Numbered from the stretch's first letter, positions 47,785 through 57,396 are shown. The stretch: 64,000 nt of DNA from Planctomycetota bacterium (GCA_019456145.1 VRUL01000001.1:1-64000), one strand, 5' to 3'. Numbers and translations: made by a program. Notes: generated by a model from the letters alone, not told the origin.

Positions 47785-49776
47785 ATGAATAGCACCCAGA
47801 AAATTAGCTTCAGCCTAAAGCTAATCAAAGCTTTGGCGATAGGTGTTGGTCTGTGGATTGGAGGTTGCGGGGATTTTCTAACCGATAAGAGCGCCGGCCG
47901 AGAGTCCAACAACATACTCGATGATTTGGGTAGAGTTGAAACCTTCACCGAACCCAACATTCCTTTTCCCAGTATTTATAAAGAGCCGCCCAAAATCGTC
48001 GAGCAAATAGTCGGTGGAGCACCGGAGTTCAAACTGTTTTACTTCTGCCGGCACCTTTCCGCCGCCGAATTGGAAGCTATTGTCCATAAGCAGTTTGCCA
48101 CAATACTTACTAACGCAAAGGCAAAATCAACTACCGTCAAGGACTACACTGTCAGTAGTATTGCTATCACCAACCAGTTGATAGTAAGATGCCCTACCAG
48201 GGAAGACGTCGAAGCAGTACTCGAGACGTTACAACATGTCGATATCCAGCCGATTCAGGTCAAAATAAATTGTCTTATTTCCGAAGTATATGCGGACAAG
48301 ACATTGGACTGGGAAACCACCGTGTCTATTGAGAACCTGCTCGGTGAGAGTATCTCGGCGATGCCTTCAGCCAGACCTTTTGGAAGAGATGTTGTCCAGT
48401 GGTTATTAGAGAACGATCCGATCGCCACTTTTCCCGGCGCTTCACTGAGGGAGTTCGGCCGCGCCAAAATGGGTCTGAACGTTGGCTATTTGAGTAAGGA
48501 TCATAAATTCCTGGCTCTTATAGACATATTAGAGTCACATGGTTATCTTAAAATCCTGATGAACCCCACACTTGAAACCGTCAACGGCAAACCGGCCAAG
48601 ATCTCATCAAGTCAGAGGGTGCCGGTCGATAGGACAACCTTTCAGGATACGCGGTCCGACTTCTTTACCGTATCAACCCAATGGGTAGACATAGTCGACT
48701 CGCTTGAAATCACTCCTCATGTCTTTGCAGACGGTTATATAGGCCTGGAAACAGAAATCGTAATCGGATCAAAGCTAACACCCGAGGGTATAAAACAGTT
48801 GCCCATCGTCACCACAAAAAAAATCACCAACAAAGAAAACCGCATCAGGCCCGGTGAGAGTCTAATTATAGGTGGCCTTAGGAAGAGTGAGAAGCGTGAC
48901 GTCCTCCGCGGCTTTCCATTCCTAAAAGACATACCCCTGCTCGGCATGCTGTTCTCCGGCAGAGATTTTGAAGAGAGGGCCGTGGAAACTATATTCATAT
49001 TAACTCCGAGCATCTCCACCGGTGGTATCCCAAGGGAAGAAATGACGGAAGAGGTCGAAAGAAAACGGAATCCATCTTCCTCCGGAGGTATTCATAATCC
49101 TCTCGATATGTTAGAGGGTAAACGCGAGAAAGAGCGCAAAACCAAGGATGCTGAAAAGGCACGCACGGAGGCCGAGGCGGAAAAAGCAGAGGCCAGGGCC
49201 GCTGTCAGAGATGCTGTGGAGCAAATCGAGAGGGCAAAAACCGAGGCCGAAAAAGCAAAGGCTGGTGCCAAAACAGCCACAGAAAAAACCGCTGCCGTCG
49301 AACAGCAGGCAAAAGCTGAAACTGCAACGGCAAAAGCTGAAGTAGCCACAGCCAAGGCTGATACCGCAAAAGCAAAGGCAGATACGGCAAAAGCACAAAC
49401 CGACGCAAAAACAGCCACAGAAAAAGCCGCAGCCACTATGAAGCAAGCACAAACTCAAATAGAAAAATTACAAGCCGAGACTGAAAAGCTAAAGGCAGAA
49501 ACCGAAAAAGTCAAAGCCGATTTGCAAAAGGCAACAGCCGAAGCTGAAAAAGCAAAAGCTGACGCGGAAAAGGCAGCGGCCGAAGCTGTAAAAGCAAAAG
49601 CTGATGCGGAAAAGGCAGCGGCCGAAGCCGCAAAAGCAAAAGCCGACGCAGAAAAGGCCAAAACAGAAGCTGAAGCAAAGGCAAAAAAGGAAGCCGCTGA
49701 AGAGGCCAAAAAAGAAACTGAACAGGCAAAGACTGAGAAGCCCGAACAGGAAGGTGATTCAAAAGAACAAAGCTGA
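47785..49776 (+). CDS. Secretin-family protein with long TolA-like coiled-coil tail
   Basis: 663 residues. A signal sequence ends in a possible lipobox (WIGGC). Residues about 75-150 contain a secretin N-type repeat (VSSIAITNQLIVRCPTREDV), and about 200-425 the secretin core, with SLEITPHV, IRPGESLIIGGL and GFPFLKDIPLLGMLFSG. This is the outer-membrane pore fold of type II secretion and pilus systems. The last 215 residues are almost only Ala, Lys, Glu, Thr and Asp in a coiled-coil pattern, like TolA. Secretins normally stop soon after the barrel, so the tail is unusual. No other secretion genes are adjacent. Confidence 0.85.
   Translation: MNSTQKISFSLKLIKALAIGVGLWIGGCGDFLTDKSAGRESNNILDDLGRVETFTEPNIPFPSIYKEPPKIVEQIVGGAPEFKLFYFCRHLSAAELEAIVHKQFATILTNAKAKSTTVKDYTVSSIAITNQLIVRCPTREDVEAVLETLQHVDIQPIQVKINCLISEVYADKTLDWETTVSIENLLGESISAMPSARPFGRDVVQWLLENDPIATFPGASLREFGRAKMGLNVGYLSKDHKFLALIDILESHGYLKILMNPTLETVNGKPAKISSSQRVPVDRTTFQDTRSDFFTVSTQWVDIVDSLEITPHVFADGYIGLETEIVIGSKLTPEGIKQLPIVTTKKITNKENRIRPGESLIIGGLRKSEKRDVLRGFPFLKDIPLLGMLFSGRDFEERAVETIFILTPSISTGGIPREEMTEEVERKRNPSSSGGIHNPLDMLEGKREKERKTKDAEKARTEAEAEKAEARAAVRDAVEQIERAKTEAEKAKAGAKTATEKTAAVEQQAKAETATAKAEVATAKADTAKAKADTAKAQTDAKTATEKAAATMKQAQTQIEKLQAETEKLKAETEKVKADLQKATAEAEKAKADAEKAAAEAVKAKADAEKAAAEAAKAKADAEKAKTEAEAKAKKEAAEEAKKETEQAKTEKPEQEGDSKEQS
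49540..49665 (+). repeat. Three 42-bp tandem repeats in the secretin tail
   Basis: Units 49540-49581, 49582-49623 and 49624-49665 each encode a 14-residue EA(E/V/A)KAKADAEKA-type block. Units one and two are nearly identical at DNA level, which suggests recent expansion. Confidence 0.8.
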
Positions 49777-49865
49777 AACTGAGTAGCCAAAAAGGTCTAA
49801 CAAATCGATGATCTATCCGGCTAAAATCAGCCGTTATTTTAGTTTGGCGTTGAGCCGTGTGAGTC

Positions 49866-49900
49866 CCCATTTTGTGATATATCGCAAAATGGGTTTTTTT
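49866..49900 (+). terminator. Rho-independent terminator after the secretin gene
   Basis: Nine-base perfect stem CCCATTTTG/CAAAATGGG (49866-49874 and 49885-49893), ten-base loop, followed directly by seven T (49894-49900). Confidence 0.9.
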
Positions 49901-49949
49901 CATACCTAAGTGGCATTATTAATATTTAATTTTTGAAGGAGTGTCATGT

Positions 49950-50378
49950 ATGGATAATATAGATATTAGCAACGTTCCCGGCAACGCAAATCTCAATCAG
50001 CCAATTCCCTTAGGCGAAGACCTTGATAAGCCTATTCCCTTCGACGACGGTACGAGCAAAGCGAGTGTTTCACATTCGCCTTTGAGTTTAGGCGGCAGCA
50101 ACACACCGCAGGCACCCAGGACTGCGGCGCCGAAGATCGCGGTGCCAAAGCCGGCGGTAAAAAAGGTGGAAGAAAAAAGGGTTTCCACCAATCGAATCAC
50201 TTGTGTAAAGACCTTCTTTACAAAACTGCACCCCGGCGCTTTAGAATTTCTTGATGAGCAAATCACCAAATGGCTAAAAGAAAATCCCGGCATTACGATA
50301 AAACGCACTAACACAGTGACGGGTAATATTCAGGCCAAAAAGACCGATCCTAATATCATAATTTCCATCTGGTATTAA
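49950..50378 (+). CDS. Hypothetical protein with disordered N-terminus
   Basis: 142 residues. The first 75 are rich in Asn, Pro, Ser, Ala and Lys and probably disordered (LNQPIPLGEDLDKPIPFDDG has a repeated PIP motif). The C-terminal 60 residues form a compact domain (RITCVKTFFTKLHPGALEFL to NIIISIWY). No signal peptide or membrane segment. AAGGAG lies nine bases before the ATG at 49950; the GTG at 49941 is too close to it. The family is not recognised. Confidence 0.68.
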   Translation: MDNIDISNVPGNANLNQPIPLGEDLDKPIPFDDGTSKASVSHSPLSLGGSNTPQAPRTAAPKIAVPKPAVKKVEEKRVSTNRITCVKTFFTKLHPGALEFLDEQITKWLKENPGITIKRTNTVTGNIQAKKTDPNIIISIWY

Positions 50379-50625
50379 CGGCTGAAGAGTTGGTGGTGTT
50401 AGCATAAGCCTTGTTTTTGATAATAATGTTGCCGGTGTCGGAAACTTTGATTCGGTTAGTGGAATTGGCCACTAAGTTTTCCTCAATGCAGTTGTCCGAA
50501 CCAGATACATATATGTGATTCCGGTTGTTGTAGTTGGCCGTGTATGTCGCCGGCTTCATAAATACCAATCCGGCCAAAGCCGGTACACTCACAATCACTT
50601 TTGTTCTTTTCCTTCCTGTTTCCAT
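50356..50625 (-). pseudogene. Remnant of a right-handed beta-helix protein gene
   Basis: The minus frame carries NRNHIYVSGSDNCIEENLVA and then KVSDTGNIIIKNKAYANTTN, i.e. the Asn-rich ladder of parallel beta-helix (NosD/pectate lyase-like) repeats. Intact members have several hundred residues, so only a few rungs survive in 89 codons, and the N-terminal 30 residues do not look related. It overlaps the end of the plus-strand gene by 23 bases. A short real gene is possible but less likely. Confidence 0.5.
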
Positions 50626-50983
50626 TTTTTACCCCTTCAATAAGCAATTTCTGTTTTGGCGGCGCAGGCTGTGTGCAGTGATACTTTCCCGCAAAATTTC
50701 ACGGATTGAGTTGGTAAAGCCGGATTCTTCCATCAGTGCTGCCCCCAGAAACCGCTGAATACGGTATTCTTATCTATTCATTGCTGTCTGTTGCCCTCGA
50801 AATAGCGGTAAATCCCCGAATAGGCCGGTAAACTGCCTGACGCCTCCGGCGCCTGGCAACACGCAATGCCGTAAACAAATATCGACCGGCACAAAGCACG
50901 CCAGGCTGCGAATAAGCCGAAAACGTAACACCGCCCAAATATCGTACAACGTTAGATTTAGCAAAAATTCTTGACATAAATTC
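50626..50983. other. Intergenic region upstream of rpsB, no gene seen
   Basis: About 360 bases without a credible frame. It contains an inverted pair GCCTCCGGCGCC near 50845 and ends in two direct copies of ATTCTTGACAT (near 50968 and 50981), the second of which supplies the -35 of the rpsB promoter. Confidence 0.45.
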
Positions 50984-51012
50984 TTGACATATTATGGGGT
51001 TTGCATTAAATT
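50984..51012 (+). promoter_or_regulatory. Promoter of the rpsB-tsf-pyrH-frr operon
   Basis: Perfect TTGACA (50984-50989), 17-base spacer and TAAATT (51007-51012). A second TTGACA at 50971-50976 lies 13 bases upstream in a direct repeat and may give an alternative start. The leader to the GTG start is about 60 bases. Confidence 0.6.
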
Positions 51013-51076
51013 TCGTGCTTTGGCTGTCCGTATGTGGCGGATGAGAGAAGTTTTTTTAAAATGTTTGGAGGTTTTT

Positions 51077-51952
51077 GTGACTAAAGAACTGGCTCGTGAA
51101 CTGATTAACGCAGGGGTGCATTTTGGACACAGCGTAAGCCGATGGAATCCCAAAATGGCCCCGTTTATCTTCGCAAAGCGCGGTAATATTCATATTATCG
51201 ATGTGAAAAAGACCTTAAAGGGGTTGCTAATAGCTCGAAAGCTTCTTGCTGAAGTGGTCTCCTCGGGTAAAGATGTAGTTTTCGTAGGCACAAAGCGTCA
51301 GGCACAAAAGGCAGTTCAGACTGTCGCGAACAAGTGCGGGATGCACTACGTCTCTGAGCGATGGCTCGGCGGTATGCTTACCAACTTCAGGACTATAAGG
51401 TCCCGACTGCAGAGACTTCAACAGTTGGAAGCTATGCAGGAGGACGGAACACTTGAGAGTGAGAGCAAGAAGCAGGCCTCGAGATTGAAACGCGAGATGC
51501 GAAAGATAAAAAGTAATCTGGATGGCATTCGAAAAATGTCTCAGCTTCCGGGCGTTGTTGTAGTAGTTGACGCCAAAAAGGAATATCTTGCTTTGTGTGA
51601 AGCCAAAAAGCTGGGGATTGCAACGGTTGGACTTCTCGATACGGATTCAGACCCTGACACAGTGGATGTGGCGATTCCGGCGAATGATGATTCCATCCGA
51701 GCGATTGGTTTGATACTAAACGAGCTGGGCGACGCAGTGGCAATTGGCAAAACGATGGTTTCAGCTCGTCCGGAACCAAAGCAACGGCCGAGGCGAGTCC
51801 GCTCAAAAAGGCCGGGCCTGGCTCGTGCGAGTGAAGGTGGTGCCGAAACCGTTGCCGAGGAGACACCACCAAAAGAGGAAACACCAACAATTGCAGAACC
51901 GGCACAAAAAGGTGAAACTGAGCAGCAAGAACCAAAACAATCTACCTCGTAG
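51077..51952 (+). CDS. rpsB: 30S ribosomal protein S2
   Basis: 291-residue small-subunit protein: TKELARELINAGVHFGHSVSRWNPKMAPFI, LLAEVVSSGKDVVFVGTKRQAQ, ERWLGGMLTNFRTI and GLLDTDSDPDTVDVAIPAND are family blocks. After the usual core (to about residue 230) there is a 60-residue tail rich in Arg, Glu, Pro and Gln, longer than in Escherichia coli. The start is GTG at 51077, five bases after GGAGG; the frame upstream is non-coding. First gene of the S2-EF-Ts-UMP kinase-RRF operon. Confidence 0.97.
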   Translation: MTKELARELINAGVHFGHSVSRWNPKMAPFIFAKRGNIHIIDVKKTLKGLLIARKLLAEVVSSGKDVVFVGTKRQAQKAVQTVANKCGMHYVSERWLGGMLTNFRTIRSRLQRLQQLEAMQEDGTLESESKKQASRLKREMRKIKSNLDGIRKMSQLPGVVVVVDAKKEYLALCEAKKLGIATVGLLDTDSDPDTVDVAIPANDDSIRAIGLILNELGDAVAIGKTMVSARPEPKQRPRRVRSKRPGLARASEGGAETVAEETPPKEETPTIAEPAQKGETEQQEPKQSTS

Positions 51953-52015
51953 TGCGTATTGTGTAAATAACCAATTCCGGACGCATCACGTAATACGATA
52001 TTAGGAGTTTTTAAA

Positions 52016-52882
52016 ATGACAGAGATTTCAGCAGCGATGGTGATGAAACTGCGAAAGATGAGCGGCCAAGGGATGATGGACTGCAAAAGGTCCTTGCAAG
52101 AAGCAAACGGGGACATCGAGCAAGCTATGGGGATACTAAGGAAGAAGGGGCTTGCCACTTTAGCAAAACGTGCTGAACGAGAAACTTCAGAGGGGACAGT
52201 TGTCTGCAAAGTAAGCGCCGACGGCAAGGCGGCTGCGATGGCAACTCTTTGCTGCGAGACCGACTTTGTAGTCAAGAGCGATGACTTTGTGGCCGCAGCA
52301 AAAGCCCTAGCCGACGCCGCCCTGGCCTGTGCGGCCGATGAAGGGGTCAACAATATCCTGGAATCAATCGTTGATGGAAAGAAGTTCAACGATATCTTGA
52401 CTGAAACTGTCAGCAAAACCGGCGAGAAAACACAGGTCGGTGACTTTGCAAAGTATAAGCTCGACGGCCCGGGACTTATAAGTACATATATTCACTTCAA
52501 CGAGAAAGTTGGCACAATAGTTCAGATCGAAACAAGTGATGAAACGACTGCGGCTGAAGGTGTGCTAAAGCAGGCAGCGTCCGATATAGCGATGCACATC
52601 ACTGCGACCAAGCCGTTGTCTCTGGATAAAGATGGCATTGATCCTGAAACAGTTGAACGGGAAAAAGCTATTTTCGCTGAGCAGGTTAAAAATAAGCCCG
52701 CAAATATCATAGATAAGATCGTGGAAGGCAAGTTGAAGAAGTTTTTTTCTGAAAATTGTCTCTTGCATCAGCAATTTGTCAAAGACAACAGCAAATCTGT
52801 TGAGCAGGTTCTCACTGAAGCCGCTGAACAAGCCGGGGGAAAAGCTAAAATAAAAAGATTTGTCAGATTTGAAGTCGGCTAA
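52016..52882 (+). CDS. tsf: Elongation factor Ts
   Basis: 288-residue nucleotide exchange factor for EF-Tu. N-terminal UBA-like domain (MVMKLRKMSGQGMMDCKRSL), LRKKGLATLAKRAERETSEG, the core motif LCCETDFVVKSDDF, and the C-terminal KFFSENCLLHQQFVKD. Length is normal. It follows rpsB by 63 bases; the spacer holds ACGTAATACGATATTAGGAG, which gives the ribosome site and one of the ATACG-type spacer sequences. Confidence 0.97.
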   Translation: MTEISAAMVMKLRKMSGQGMMDCKRSLQEANGDIEQAMGILRKKGLATLAKRAERETSEGTVVCKVSADGKAAAMATLCCETDFVVKSDDFVAAAKALADAALACAADEGVNNILESIVDGKKFNDILTETVSKTGEKTQVGDFAKYKLDGPGLISTYIHFNEKVGTIVQIETSDETTAAEGVLKQAASDIAMHITATKPLSLDKDGIDPETVEREKAIFAEQVKNKPANIIDKIVEGKLKKFFSENCLLHQQFVKDNSKSVEQVLTEAAEQAGGKAKIKRFVRFEVG

Positions 52883-52933
52883 GAATCGTGTCTCATGAAT
52901 CGTGAACAGTATCTCAGGCGAGATACCAATTAA

Positions 52934-53656
52934 ATGGCAAAGAGCAAATATAATCGTGTGCTGCTGAAACTATCAGGGGAAAGTTTTTGTAAACCCGGGG
53001 AATCCGGGATTGACGGCCCTGCCCTTGAATCGCTGACCGAAAGGATATTGGAAATATGCAGACTTGGCCCACAAGTCGCTGTGGTTGTCGGGGCCGGTAA
53101 TTTTATAAGAGGTGAGAGTTTCTCCCAAACCAGCCATATACCCAGAAATACCGCCGATTATATGGGAATGTTAGCTACTATCATTAACGCTTGTGCCCTG
53201 CAGGAGACGCTTGAAAAATCAGATCAACCAACGAGGGTCATGAGTGCGATAGAGGTTGTTGCAATGTGTGAACCATTTATCCGCAGACGCGCAATTCGCC
53301 ACTTCGAACTGGGAAGAGTTGTGATACTGGCCGGCGGAACCGGAAACCCCTTCTTTACCACCGATACTTGTGCGGCTTTAAGAGCTGCCGAACTTGATGT
53401 GGACATCCTTATAAAAGCCACAAAGGTTGATGGTGTCTACAGCGATGATCCCGAAAAAAAACCGGACGCCCGGCTATTTGAAGAATTATCCTACGATGAT
53501 GTGCTTAAAAAAAACCTTAGAGTGATGGACCATTCGGCAATAAGTCTTTGCCGAGATAACAATATCCCGATTGTCGTTTTGAATATCTACAAAAAAGAGA
53601 ACATGGCAAAAGCTATTTGCGGCGAGCAAATTGGCACACTAATCCGTAGCTCGTGA
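52934..53656 (+). CDS. pyrH: UMP kinase
   Basis: 240-residue amino-acid-kinase-fold enzyme making UDP, typical bacterial hexameric PyrH: VLLKLSGESF at the start, VVVGAGNFIRGESF, TADYMGMLATIINACAL, RRRAIRHFELGRVVILAGGT, TKVDGVYSDDPEK and RVMDHSAISLC. Operon context agrees. Confidence 0.97.
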   Translation: MAKSKYNRVLLKLSGESFCKPGESGIDGPALESLTERILEICRLGPQVAVVVGAGNFIRGESFSQTSHIPRNTADYMGMLATIINACALQETLEKSDQPTRVMSAIEVVAMCEPFIRRRAIRHFELGRVVILAGGTGNPFFTTDTCAALRAAELDVDILIKATKVDGVYSDDPEKKPDARLFEELSYDDVLKKNLRVMDHSAISLCRDNNIPIVVLNIYKKENMAKAICGEQIGTLIRSS

Positions 53657-53705
53657 CGCGTATCGCGTATTGCCGGAACAAATACAATACGAAATGGGAT
53701 TGCAG

Positions 53706-54266
53706 ATGTCTACAAATGAAATAGTCTCCGAGAGTGAATCCAAGATGAAAAAGGCGGTTGAATTCCTGCAGGATGAACTAAAAGCGGTTCGGACCGGGCG
53801 AGCTTCCACGGGGCCGGTTGAGAACTTGAAAGTTGATTATTATGGGACGCCTACGCCATTGAAACAGATGGCAACACTGGCAACGCCACAAGTAGATACG
53901 ATTGTGATTAAGCCGTTTGACCCTGGTTCGCTCAAAGATATCGAAAAGGCAATCAAAAACAGCGATTTGAGCATTGCGCCGATCTTGGACGGCAAAATCA
54001 TCCGGCTCAATATTCCATCCCTTAGCGAGGAAAGAAGAAAGCAGCTCGTTGGCCAGGCTAAACAGATGGGTGAACAGGCAAAGGTCAGTATTCGTAATAT
54101 CCGAAGAGACACAAATAAGCAGCTTGAAAAACAGCAAAAAAACAAACTTATCACCGAAGATGAACTGGATAAAGACAAGAAACAAGTCGATGATATCACC
54201 AAAGAATGCGTCGACAGAGTTGACCTATTAGTCAAGAATAAATCGGACGAGATTATGCTCGATTGA
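53706..54266 (+). CDS. frr: Ribosome recycling factor
   Basis: 186-residue RRF that splits post-termination ribosomes. MKKAVEFLQDELKAVRTGRA, VDYYGTPTPLKQMATL, IVIKPFDPGSLKDIEKAI and RRDTNKQLEKQQK are family signatures. ATG at 53706 gives normal length; the longer frame from 53670 reads through repeat-like spacer (GCGTATCGCGTATTG). Confidence 0.96.
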   Translation: MSTNEIVSESESKMKKAVEFLQDELKAVRTGRASTGPVENLKVDYYGTPTPLKQMATLATPQVDTIVIKPFDPGSLKDIEKAIKNSDLSIAPILDGKIIRLNIPSLSEERRKQLVGQAKQMGEQAKVSIRNIRRDTNKQLEKQQKNKLITEDELDKDKKQVDDITKECVDRVDLLVKNKSDEIMLD

Positions 54267-54366
54267 CTTTGACAAAAAATGTACAGGTCAGAAGTATCTT
54301 GAGTTCTTGTGCTCTTTAGTTAAAGCCATTTCTTATTCAGAAACTAACTTTTTGGGGGATTAGGTC

Positions 54367-57300
54367 ATGCAAGCCAAAGAAAATGTGATAAGCAGGCCGA
54401 AAAGAAAGAACAAGAAAAGAATACTCAAGCTCGTTTCGGCATTTATAGTCGTTTTAATTGTGTCAGCGGTGTTTCTTGTGCCTGTTATTGTGTCATCCGA
54501 GAAAGGCCGAACAATAATACTGACCAAAATCAACAATTCCCTCGACGGCAAAATAGATTTTGCCAGCCTTTCGATGAGCTGGTGGAAAGGTATCAAGGTC
54601 ACAGATGTTAGCTTTAACGACAGTTCCGGGCAGACGTCCGTTGAGGTAAAGCAAATCACCACAAAACCTCACTATGGCTCCATTTTGTTTGGACGCGTCT
54701 CATTAGGGGAAACGATAATCGATGAGCCGAGAGTGGAGATAAATCTCAAAGCTCAGCAGCCAAAGAAAGCCAGGGACAGCCGACAAAAGCCCCCGGCCAA
54801 TAAAAAATCAGGGCCAATTGCCCTGCCGATCAGAAAAGTCGACCTTGTTATCAATAACGGCAATTTGAAAGTGGCAGACCCACAGGCTGGCACTGTTGAG
54901 ATAGCACAGATAAACTCAAAGCTGAATCTGCGCCTGCCGAGCAAGCGAACCGATTTCGACATGACTATGGTCGTGGCTAAACAGGGCAGCGCCTCGAAAA
55001 TAAGCGCAGAAGGTCAAATTACCACCAAAAAAGGCTGGACCTTAAAAGGGACCAGCGGTGACCTGACTGTTAAGGTCGATGATTTAGATCTCGGTTCTTT
55101 AGGGCCGCTTCTTGCGTGGGCTGGAGTTGAGCTTGATGCTCAAGGCCAAGTCTCGGCAAATATCAAAAGTGAAATGAAAGACGGTAGATTTGAAAATCTT
55201 AGCGCCGACATCAAAGCAAAGAACCTGGACCTAATGAGTCCCAGGCTAAAAGACGACAGACTGAAAACCAGCCTCCTGATCGTCGAGATAGAACTTTCCA
55301 GCGATAAAGAGTTGATAAATATTAACAACCTTCAAGTTCAGGCTGACTGGTTGAAGGCACAGGCAACCGGCGTCGTGCCGACCACGTTCAAATCTCTGGC
55401 TGACTTTGTAAAGGCTGATTCAAAATACGACCTGCAGAGCACCTTCAGTTGTGACTTGGCAGCGCTTCTCTCACAAATGCCACATACATTAGGCCTAAAA
55501 GAGGGAATGAAAGTAACATCCGGCAAATTGAGCGGCACGGTTTCTACAGTAACAAAGAATGGAAAAAGGAAAGTTACCGGCAAAGCAAGTCTTGAGGAGC
55601 TGAAAGGAACCGTTGACGGCAAAACCATAGCTCTGCAGCAACCCATCAAGGTCGAGGCTGAAATTACTGCCGAGAAGGACAAGGTAATCTTTGATAAGGT
55701 CGGTTTCACTGCATCATTCGGCAAAATCGATTGCTCCGGCACCAGCGAATCACTTCAGTACACTGCCGATATCGACCTGTCGGCGTTACAGGCGCAGTTA
55801 GGGCAATTCTTTGACATGGGCAAATATCGGTTTGCCGGCCAAGTCATCGAGAAAGGAACGATATCTGCCAAAAAGCAGCAAATTACCGCTGTCGGCTCAT
55901 CAACTATCAAGAATCTTCGCATAACTTCAAAAAAAGATGGCGCGAGCATCTCTGAGCCGCAGACCGATATAGAGTTCGCCGTCGGCTATGATCGAAAAAG
56001 CCGCGTTGTTAACATCGATTCGATAAAAGCAATCACAAGTTTTGGCCAGGTAGATATTAAAGATGGCGTAGTGCCAATAGGTAAAAAGGCCGAAAAAATT
56101 GTGGAGATGACCGTAACTGCAAAAGTTGATTTGCAAAAAGCCACACCTTTTGCGGTAATGTTCGCGTCTTTTCCGAAAAAAATGCAATTAGCCGGCGCCG
56201 CTGAATCCGAGGTCTCAATTAGATTCGAAAAGCAGGGCTATCGGGTCGCAACTGATGCGACACACATTAAAAATCTGAAAGTCAACTATCCGGGGCAGAA
56301 ACCTTTTGAGGCAAATGATGTATCAATCGTTTTCGACACGGAAGTTAATCCCCTACAAAAAACTGTTAATGTCAAAAAGCTGCAATTGATAAGCCCACAA
56401 ATAAAGATTCATAAAGGTGAATTTAGCCAGGTCAGCAAAGATGGCAAAACCAAATTGGAGGGGCGAGTTGATTGTGAGTACGACTGGGCAGCTGTCAGCA
56501 CTATTACAGCTCCATACCTGCCACAGGGTTTGAAATTAGAGGGGCAAAGAAAAGATTCCATTAGTTTTACCTGCGAATATCCCACAGGTCAAAAAGACAA
56601 ATTATTAGAGAATCTTAATACCAAAGCCAAAGTGGGATTTGCAAAGGCCCAGTATATGGGTTTGAATTTTGGCCCTACTGAGGTGGATATTCAAATTGAA
56701 AACGGCCTGCTAAAGATAGCGCCGTTCTCAACAACAGTCAACAACGGCCAATTAAATTTTGCCGCCGAAGCCGATTTCAAGAAAAAACCGATACTTTTGA
56801 AAACTACTCAGCCCGTTGAGATAAAAAACGTCCAAGTCAATGAAGTTATGAGCCGAAAGCTTCTTGTGTATGTTAATCCAATTTTCCTGGGTGCTGTTGA
56901 TGTCACTGGCGTAGCTAATTTCAGCGCCGAACGACTCGCGATACCATTAGCTGGCGCGAGCAAAAATGAATTGGAAGTCATCGGAACTATTGACGCAGAC
57001 AAACTAAAACTCAAGCCAATCGGATTGTTAGGACTAATCCTTTCTTCAACCGGGCAGCAAGATTCAACTGTCAACATGAAAATCCACCCGACAAGATTTG
57101 TTTTACAGAACGGCCTGCTTCAATATGAGGACATGCAAATGGATATCGGTGACAATCCGGTCAATTTCAAAGGCGCCATTGGCCTGGATAATAGTGTGAA
57201 TATGACAGTAACCCTGCCTTACACTATGAGCGGCAGAACAGTAAGGGTCGGTGAAAAAGCCGATGACAGGATATCTCTGTCACTTACGGGCACTATCGAT

Positions 57301-57396
57301 AAACCCGAACTCGACATGGGGAAGCTGTTCGAAGATCAATTAAAAAAACAATTAGAAAAGCAGTTGCTAAAGGGTCTTGAAAAACTGTTTGAGTAA
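54367..57396 (+). CDS. AsmA-family envelope protein
   Basis: 1009 residues: a basic N-terminus (RPKRKNKKRILK), one membrane segment (LVSAFIVVLIVSAVFLVPVI, residues 23-42), then a very long periplasmic beta-rich region of repeated short strands as in AsmA/TamB-like proteins (for example ITTKPHYGSILFGRVSLGET, VNNGQLNFAAEADFKKK). The C-terminal part (ISLSLTGTIDKPELDMGK) matches the AsmA C-terminal pattern. Such proteins bridge the periplasm and are linked to phospholipid traffic to the outer membrane. It follows frr after 100 bases. Confidence 0.8.
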   Translation: MQAKENVISRPKRKNKKRILKLVSAFIVVLIVSAVFLVPVIVSSEKGRTIILTKINNSLDGKIDFASLSMSWWKGIKVTDVSFNDSSGQTSVEVKQITTKPHYGSILFGRVSLGETIIDEPRVEINLKAQQPKKARDSRQKPPANKKSGPIALPIRKVDLVINNGNLKVADPQAGTVEIAQINSKLNLRLPSKRTDFDMTMVVAKQGSASKISAEGQITTKKGWTLKGTSGDLTVKVDDLDLGSLGPLLAWAGVELDAQGQVSANIKSEMKDGRFENLSADIKAKNLDLMSPRLKDDRLKTSLLIVEIELSSDKELININNLQVQADWLKAQATGVVPTTFKSLADFVKADSKYDLQSTFSCDLAALLSQMPHTLGLKEGMKVTSGKLSGTVSTVTKNGKRKVTGKASLEELKGTVDGKTIALQQPIKVEAEITAEKDKVIFDKVGFTASFGKIDCSGTSESLQYTADIDLSALQAQLGQFFDMGKYRFAGQVIEKGTISAKKQQITAVGSSTIKNLRITSKKDGASISEPQTDIEFAVGYDRKSRVVNIDSIKAITSFGQVDIKDGVVPIGKKAEKIVEMTVTAKVDLQKATPFAVMFASFPKKMQLAGAAESEVSIRFEKQGYRVATDATHIKNLKVNYPGQKPFEANDVSIVFDTEVNPLQKTVNVKKLQLISPQIKIHKGEFSQVSKDGKTKLEGRVDCEYDWAAVSTITAPYLPQGLKLEGQRKDSISFTCEYPTGQKDKLLENLNTKAKVGFAKAQYMGLNFGPTEVDIQIENGLLKIAPFSTTVNNGQLNFAAEADFKKKPILLKTTQPVEIKNVQVNEVMSRKLLVYVNPIFLGAVDVTGVANFSAERLAIPLAGASKNELEVIGTIDADKLKLKPIGLLGLILSSTGQQDSTVNMKIHPTRFVLQNGLLQYEDMQMDIGDNPVNFKGAIGLDNSVNMTVTLPYTMSGRTVRVGEKADDRISLSLTGTIDKPELDMGKLFEDQLKKQLEKQLLKGLEKLFE

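Noticed and set aside
49092-49790. Long Ala/Phe/Ser- and Leu-rich open frames opposite the secretin tail
   Set aside because: They are mirror images of the low-complexity GCA/AAA/GAA codons of the coiled-coil tail; no start signals or family likeness.
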